A stretch of 64,000 nucleotides of DNA from Azophilus sp965220835. GTDB taxonomy: Bacteria > Pseudomonadota > Gammaproteobacteria > Pseudomonadales > Azotimanducaceae. The translations under genes and the position numbers were made by a program. The notes below the pieces were generated by a model. The model did not search any database, had not been told where the DNA came from, and saw nothing but the letters and a program-made list of their open reading frames with translations. Below are positions 60,045 to 64,000 of the stretch, in pieces. Positions within the stretch are counted from its first letter, which is position 1. Each line of letters begins with the position of its first letter. The stretch is from positions 3,844,001-3,908,000 of the forward strand of contig OZ244842.1 in the NCBI GenBank assembly GCA_965220835.1, in the 5' to 3' direction.

Positions 60045-60914
60045 ATGTCGGAAGCGGTCGCACTGGTCACGGGCGCCACCCGTGGCGCTGGCAAGGGCAT
60101 AGCGCTTGGGCTTGCGAGTCGGGGCATGGTGGTTTACGTCACTGGACGGTCCAAGCAGGAGGCCACTGCAACCCTCAAAGGGGAAGTGCTGCCCGGCACC
60201 CTTGATGAGACCGTCGCCGCCATCAATGCCGCGGGCGGCACGGGCGTTGGCATCCAATGCGACCATGCGGATGATGCGGCAACTCGGGCGGTGGTGGAGC
60301 AGATCGACGCCGAGCGGCAGCGGCTGGACATCCTGGTCAACAACGCCGCGCTGGTTCATGACAACCTGATCGATCCCGGCGGCTTCTGGGAGAAGCCGCT
60401 GGAACTGGCCGGCATCCTGGATGTTGGCCTGCGCTCGGCCTACGTCGCGAGCTACTATGCCGCGCCCATCATGGTTCGGCAGGGCTCCGGGCTCATCACC
60501 TTCACCTCGTCCTTCGGGTCAGTCTGCTACATGCACGGCCCGGCATACGGCGCGCAGAAGGCCGGTTACGACAAAATGGCCGCCGACATGGCTGTGGACT
60601 TGGAGAACACCGGCGTTGCTGCGGTGTCTTTGTGGCTTGGCCCTCAGCGCACGGAGCGCACAGAGGTGGTGCTGCGCCACCGCGGCGAGCAGTATGACGA
60701 TTTCATGGCCCTCGCCGAGACGCCGCAATTCAACGGCCGCGTCATTCACGCCCTAGCCGGGGATCCGAAGCTTGCGGAAAAATCCGGGCTCACCTTGGTG
60801 ACCGCGGAACTGGCACTTGAATACGGCCTGACCGACGAGGGCGGCAAGCAACCCCCGTCCTACCGGGAACAGCTCGGCGAACCGCGCGTGTCCCACCCGG
60901 CGCGGGTGATCTAA
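60045..60914 (+). CDS. short-chain dehydrogenase/reductase
   Basis: A 289-residue classical SDR. The NAD(P) motif TGATRGAGKGIALGL, the NNAAL motif (NAG-type) and the catalytic Ser...Tyr-Gly-Ala-Gln-Lys (SSFGS, YGAQK) are present. The C-terminal 40 residues are longer than a minimal SDR. The substrate is unknown; the neighbourhood of a second SDR and two Rieske oxygenases suggests an alcohol or diol intermediate of a ring-degradation route. A 141-base gap separates it from miaA. Confidence 0.9.
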   Translation: MSEAVALVTGATRGAGKGIALGLASRGMVVYVTGRSKQEATATLKGEVLPGTLDETVAAINAAGGTGVGIQCDHADDAATRAVVEQIDAERQRLDILVNNAALVHDNLIDPGGFWEKPLELAGILDVGLRSAYVASYYAAPIMVRQGSGLITFTSSFGSVCYMHGPAYGAQKAGYDKMAADMAVDLENTGVAAVSLWLGPQRTERTEVVLRHRGEQYDDFMALAETPQFNGRVIHALAGDPKLAEKSGLTLVTAELALEYGLTDEGGKQPPSYREQLGEPRVSHPARVI

Positions 60915-61036
60915 TGCACCTTGCGCCGAATGCCGTGTCCCCATGGCTTGGTTGCGGCGCCGATTCTCTTGAAGGCGTGAATTGGCAGGCTTGAACTGGC
61001 AGGATTGATTGCTTGGGCATGAGCGGAGGTAGCGGC

Positions 61037-61915
61037 ATGCAGGACTTCACGGACAAGCTGGCCGTCATCACTGGCGGGGCCAGCGGCGTTGGCCGGTCGC
61101 TGGCCTTCGCGCTCGGCGCGGAAGGTGCGCGGGTGCTGATCGCGGACGTGGATGAGGCGGGCCTGAAGGCAACTGAGGCGGAGTTGGTTGAGCGCAACAT
61201 CGACGCCCGCAGCCTGATTTGCGATGTCTCCACGCAGGACAGTGTCAACCGGTTGGCTGCCACCGCCTTCGATGAGCTCGGCGGTGCGCATCTGGTGTTC
61301 GCCAACGCCGGCATCTCAGCCGGTGAGGCAGGCAATCTCTGGGAGTATTCCCCCCACGACTGGCAGTGGACTTTCAACGTCAACTTCTGGGGCGTTGTCC
61401 ACAGCATCAATGCCTTCATGCCGCGGCTGACCGCCCAGGGGGAGGAATCGCATCTGGTGGTGACGGGCTCGGGCAACGGGGCCTTCATCGTCTATCCCGA
61501 CCAGCCTGTTTACACGGCCACCAAGGCCGCCATCCAGGCAGTGGCTGAAGCGCTGCACATCCAAACGCGCAATCAGCAAAGCCCGGTGCGGATTCACGCG
61601 CTGTTTCCCGGGCCGCACATTGTGGAAACCGGCATTTTCGACTCCGACCGCGTGCGCCCGCAGGCCTTTGCCAAACCGGAGGGCACGCCGGAAACCGGCA
61701 TCAACTCCGCGGAGGACCTGCGCAGGATCATGGCGGCCATGGGCCAAAAGCTGGTCACCACCCACCCGGATGAGGTGGCGCAGACGGCGATTCAAGGCGT
61801 GCGCGACAATCAATTCTGGATCGCACCCATGAACGCTGGCACCCAGCAGAAGATCAGGGCTCGGTTCGACTCGATCCTCAATCGAAGCGAACTGCCCATC
61901 CCCACACTCGGCTAA
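61037..61915 (+). CDS. short-chain dehydrogenase/reductase
   Basis: A 292-residue SDR with ITGGASGVGRSLAFALGAEG, the FANAGI motif, and active-site Tyr-Thr-Ala-Thr-Lys. Its Asp in IADVDE favours NAD over NADP. I chose ATG 61037 because GGAGG is seven bases upstream. It precedes the two Rieske genes on the same strand and may oxidise their product or a related alcohol; this is inference. Confidence 0.9.
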   Translation: MQDFTDKLAVITGGASGVGRSLAFALGAEGARVLIADVDEAGLKATEAELVERNIDARSLICDVSTQDSVNRLAATAFDELGGAHLVFANAGISAGEAGNLWEYSPHDWQWTFNVNFWGVVHSINAFMPRLTAQGEESHLVVTGSGNGAFIVYPDQPVYTATKAAIQAVAEALHIQTRNQQSPVRIHALFPGPHIVETGIFDSDRVRPQAFAKPEGTPETGINSAEDLRRIMAAMGQKLVTTHPDEVAQTAIQGVRDNQFWIAPMNAGTQQKIRARFDSILNRSELPIPTLG

Positions 61916-62046
61916 CGCGGTGCGGCCTTGGATGGATTGAATGACTTGTGAAACGACGGGCTTCGGGCGCATGAACCGACTGTTCTGGTAGCCTTTGCCG
62001 GCGATCAGGACGACCCGTGATCAGCGAGAACAGAGGAGAGCAGCCC

Positions 62047-63048
62047 ATGGGCATCGGACTCGACCTACCCATTCCCTTCGGTTGGTTTGCCGTCGCCTAC
62101 AGCAAGGATCTGGCGCCTGGCGACGTCAGCCCTACATTCCTGTTCGGCCAGCACCAAGCGCTGTTCCGCACCGAAAGCGGTGAAGCCAGGATGCTGGAGG
62201 CGTTCTGCCCCCATCTGGGCGCGCACCTCGGGCATGGCGGCAAGGTGGTTGGTGAACAGCTCGCCTGCCCTTTCCACGGCTGGCAAATGGACGGCGATGG
62301 CGTGGTGCGCGAGGTGCCTTACGCGGAGACCATGCCACCCCGCGCCCGGGAGGGCGCTTGCCTGCACAGCTATCCGGTGCAGGAGCGCAATCAGATGATC
62401 TGGGCTTGGTACCATCCGCGGCGCATTGCGCCCACTTTCGAGATCGAGGACATCCCCGAGTTCTCGGACTCCGACTGGAGCGAACTCGAGACCTACGAGT
62501 GGGAAATCGAGTCCCACATTCAGGAGACCGGCGAGAACGCGGTGGACATTGCCCACTTTGTTTACGTCCACGGCGCCCGGACCATGCCCAAGGCGAACAT
62601 CACCTTGGACGGCTGCCGCCGAGTCACCGAAATGGTGTCGCTCTCGCCCAAAATCGGCGAAGACGGCAGCATCGATCTGTCAAAGACCGAGGATTCCCAC
62701 CTGATCAGCCGCAACTGGGGGCCGGGCATGAGCTGCCAGACTTTCGACCGCGCCTTCAAGACGGTCATGATGGGCACCATGACGCCGGTGACCCACGATC
62801 GCTTGATCCTGCGGTTCGCCTTCGCCAGGCCGAACAACATCTCCGAACAGTTCAATGTGCTGACCAACGGCCTGATCGCGGAAGTGGTCCGCCAAGTGGG
62901 GCACGACATCGAAATCTGGAAGCACAAGCTCTATCGCGACGACCCCATCCTCTGCGATGGCGATGGCCCGGTGGCGAAGTACCGGCAGTGGTTCCGGCAG
63001 TTTTACGACGAGGGCGCTGAAGACGCGCCGGTTCGGTTGGTCGGCTAA
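62047..63048 (+). CDS. Rieske non-heme iron oxygenase, KshA-like
   Basis: A 333-residue oxygenase subunit. The Rieske [2Fe-2S] ligands are in CPHLGAHLG and CPFHGWQMD, and the mononuclear iron site is the ENAVDIAHFVYVHG motif. Size and pattern resemble 3-ketosteroid 9-alpha-hydroxylase oxygenase (KshA) and cholesterol 7-desaturase relatives rather than ring-hydroxylating dioxygenases with beta subunits. ATG 62047 follows AGAGGAG at good spacing. A reductase partner is not seen in the window. Confidence 0.88.
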   Translation: MGIGLDLPIPFGWFAVAYSKDLAPGDVSPTFLFGQHQALFRTESGEARMLEAFCPHLGAHLGHGGKVVGEQLACPFHGWQMDGDGVVREVPYAETMPPRAREGACLHSYPVQERNQMIWAWYHPRRIAPTFEIEDIPEFSDSDWSELETYEWEIESHIQETGENAVDIAHFVYVHGARTMPKANITLDGCRRVTEMVSLSPKIGEDGSIDLSKTEDSHLISRNWGPGMSCQTFDRAFKTVMMGTMTPVTHDRLILRFAFARPNNISEQFNVLTNGLIAEVVRQVGHDIEIWKHKLYRDDPILCDGDGPVAKYRQWFRQFYDEGAEDAPVRLVG

Positions 63049-63072
63049 AGCTCATCCGCAACGAGGCAGCCC

Positions 63073-64000
63073 ATGGCAACCACTGTTGAATACGACCTAG
63101 GACCCTTCACCTTCCCCCGGGGCTGGTTCATGGTGGCGGAGGCTAAGGAAGTGGGTGAGGCCGTGTTGCCCCTGCGCTTCTTCGGGCGGGAACTGGCCCT
63201 GTACCGAGGCGGCAGCGGCCAACTGGTGCTGCTGGACGCCATGTGCGCCCACATGGGCACCAACATGGCGCGCAACAAGACCTCGTATGTGGTCCTGGAC
63301 GGCCAAATCGAAGGCGATTCCATCCGCTGCCCCTACCACGCTTGGCGCTATGGTCCGGATGGCCGCTGCGACGACATTCCCTACCATGACGGCCCGATTC
63401 CAGCCAAGGCCTGCGTGCGCAGTTGGCGCGTGGCGGAACGCTACGGCTGCGTGTGGATGTGGCACGATCCGGAAGGCGGCGAGCCGGACTATGACCTTCC
63501 GGAGCTGCCCGAGTGGGACGACGCCGGCTGGGTGAACTGGACCATCGATCACATGGGAGAGATTGACTCCCACCCCCAGGAAGTGATCGACAACATGGCG
63601 GACGCGCCGCATCTGGGGCCCATTCACGGCTCCACGCTTGAGTACTTCGAAAACGAAGTGCGGGACCACGTGGTCATCCAGCGGCAGGGCGGCGGGCACA
63701 AAACCCTCGCAGCCAGCAACACGCTGCTGGAAACGGATACCTTCTACACCGGCCCCGCGATCCTCATTTCGCGCCTGACCGGCTTTTATGACGCGATCAT
63801 GCTGATTACCCACACACCCATCGACGACGGCCGGCTCAAGGTATGGCATGCCCTGATGGTCAAGGGCGAAAGCCCTGTCGTCACCGAAGCCGACGTTGCC
63901 CAGGCGCGGGAGTTTCAGGAATCAAGCCGCTTGGCCTTCCTGCAGGACTTCGAGGTCTGGACCGCCAAGGCGCCGGTCTTTCAGATCATGCAGATCCGCA
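63073..64000 (+). CDS. Rieske non-heme iron oxygenase (cut by window edge)
   Basis: At least 309 residues are visible. Rieske ligands are in CAHMGTNM and CPYHAWRYGPDG, and iron ligands in DNMADAPHLGPIHGS. It is 24 bases after the first Rieske gene, with GAGG eight bases before the ATG, so they form an operon. The two proteins are different enough to act on different substrates or steps. It resembles steroid or terpenoid-type hydroxylases; the precise reaction is unknown. Confidence 0.87.
   Translation, partial: MATTVEYDLGPFTFPRGWFMVAEAKEVGEAVLPLRFFGRELALYRGGSGQLVLLDAMCAHMGTNMARNKTSYVVLDGQIEGDSIRCPYHAWRYGPDGRCDDIPYHDGPIPAKACVRSWRVAERYGCVWMWHDPEGGEPDYDLPELPEWDDAGWVNWTIDHMGEIDSHPQEVIDNMADAPHLGPIHGSTLEYFENEVRDHVVIQRQGGGHKTLAASNTLLETDTFYTGPAILISRLTGFYDAIMLITHTPIDDGRLKVWHALMVKGESPVVTEADVAQAREFQESSRLAFLQDFEVWTAKAPVFQIMQIR

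Overview
The window is a GC-rich stretch of a bacterial chromosome, and most of it reads as a gammaproteobacterium. The evidence is gene order: gmk-spoT-recG, glmU near glmS and the atp operon, atpIBEFHAGDC-parB-parA-rsmG-mnmG, and psd/orn/queG-nnr-tsaE-amidase-mutL-miaA. Some expected neighbours are absent: rpoZ is not between gmk and spoT, hfq does not follow miaA, and rsgA is not beside orn. Two Rieske oxygenases, short-chain dehydrogenases, an acyl-CoA ligase, a crotonase, a TRAP binding protein, an arylsulfatase and an alkylsulfatase-like hydrolase suggest a heterotroph living on organic acids, sulfated compounds and ring or lipid substrates, plausibly marine or host-associated. The lifestyle is inference. 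No rRNA, tRNA, insertion sequence, prophage or CRISPR array was found.

Layout. 1-5.7 kb (minus): MFS transporter cut by the window edge, then the operon acyl-CoA ligase, NfeD/ClpP-class protease, SPFH protein. 6.1-12.8 kb (plus): small membrane protein, PspC, yicC, gmk, spoT, recG. 12.8-21.6 kb (minus): crotonase, TRAP binding protein, uvrD, RES/Xre toxin-antitoxin, dicarboxylate symporter, glmS. 21.9-28.5 kb: orphan VapB-like antitoxin, EamA permease, glmU, sulfatase facing an alkylsulfatase-like hydrolase, NYN protein. 28.7-42.7 kb (minus): ThDP enzyme, complete F1Fo ATP synthase operon, parBA, rsmG, mnmG, small coiled-coil protein. 42.9-46.7 kb: YtjB-like protein, serB, AbgT transporter. 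47.2-50.0 kb (plus): three unfamiliar envelope genes, then efp-epmA. 50.1-59.9 kb: psd, sulfurtransferase, orn, queG, nnr-tsaE-amidase-mutL-miaA. 60-64 kb (plus): two SDRs and two Rieske oxygenases, the last cut by the window edge.

The most striking feature is a set of short repeats, many palindromic, that sit inside or beside otherwise conserved housekeeping genes. A 12-bp unit is repeated nine times in the mnmG coding sequence and nine times between atpE and atpF, and is read in different frames at the two places. A perfect 18-bp inverted repeat lies in the mutL linker. A diverged dispersed element of about 75 bp occurs inside nnr and, inverted, over the amidase start, with substitutions that look mostly synonymous in one frame. 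Further arrays lie in nfeD, queG and the nnr tail and in two intergenic gaps. This looks like a lineage-specific in-frame repeat-insertion process, comparable in idea to Rickettsia palindromic elements, and is the best candidate for something undescribed. A second candidate is the 47.2-48.5 kb trio: a secreted Cys-containing protein with a TonB-box-like motif, a two-helix membrane protein and an outer-membrane barrel.
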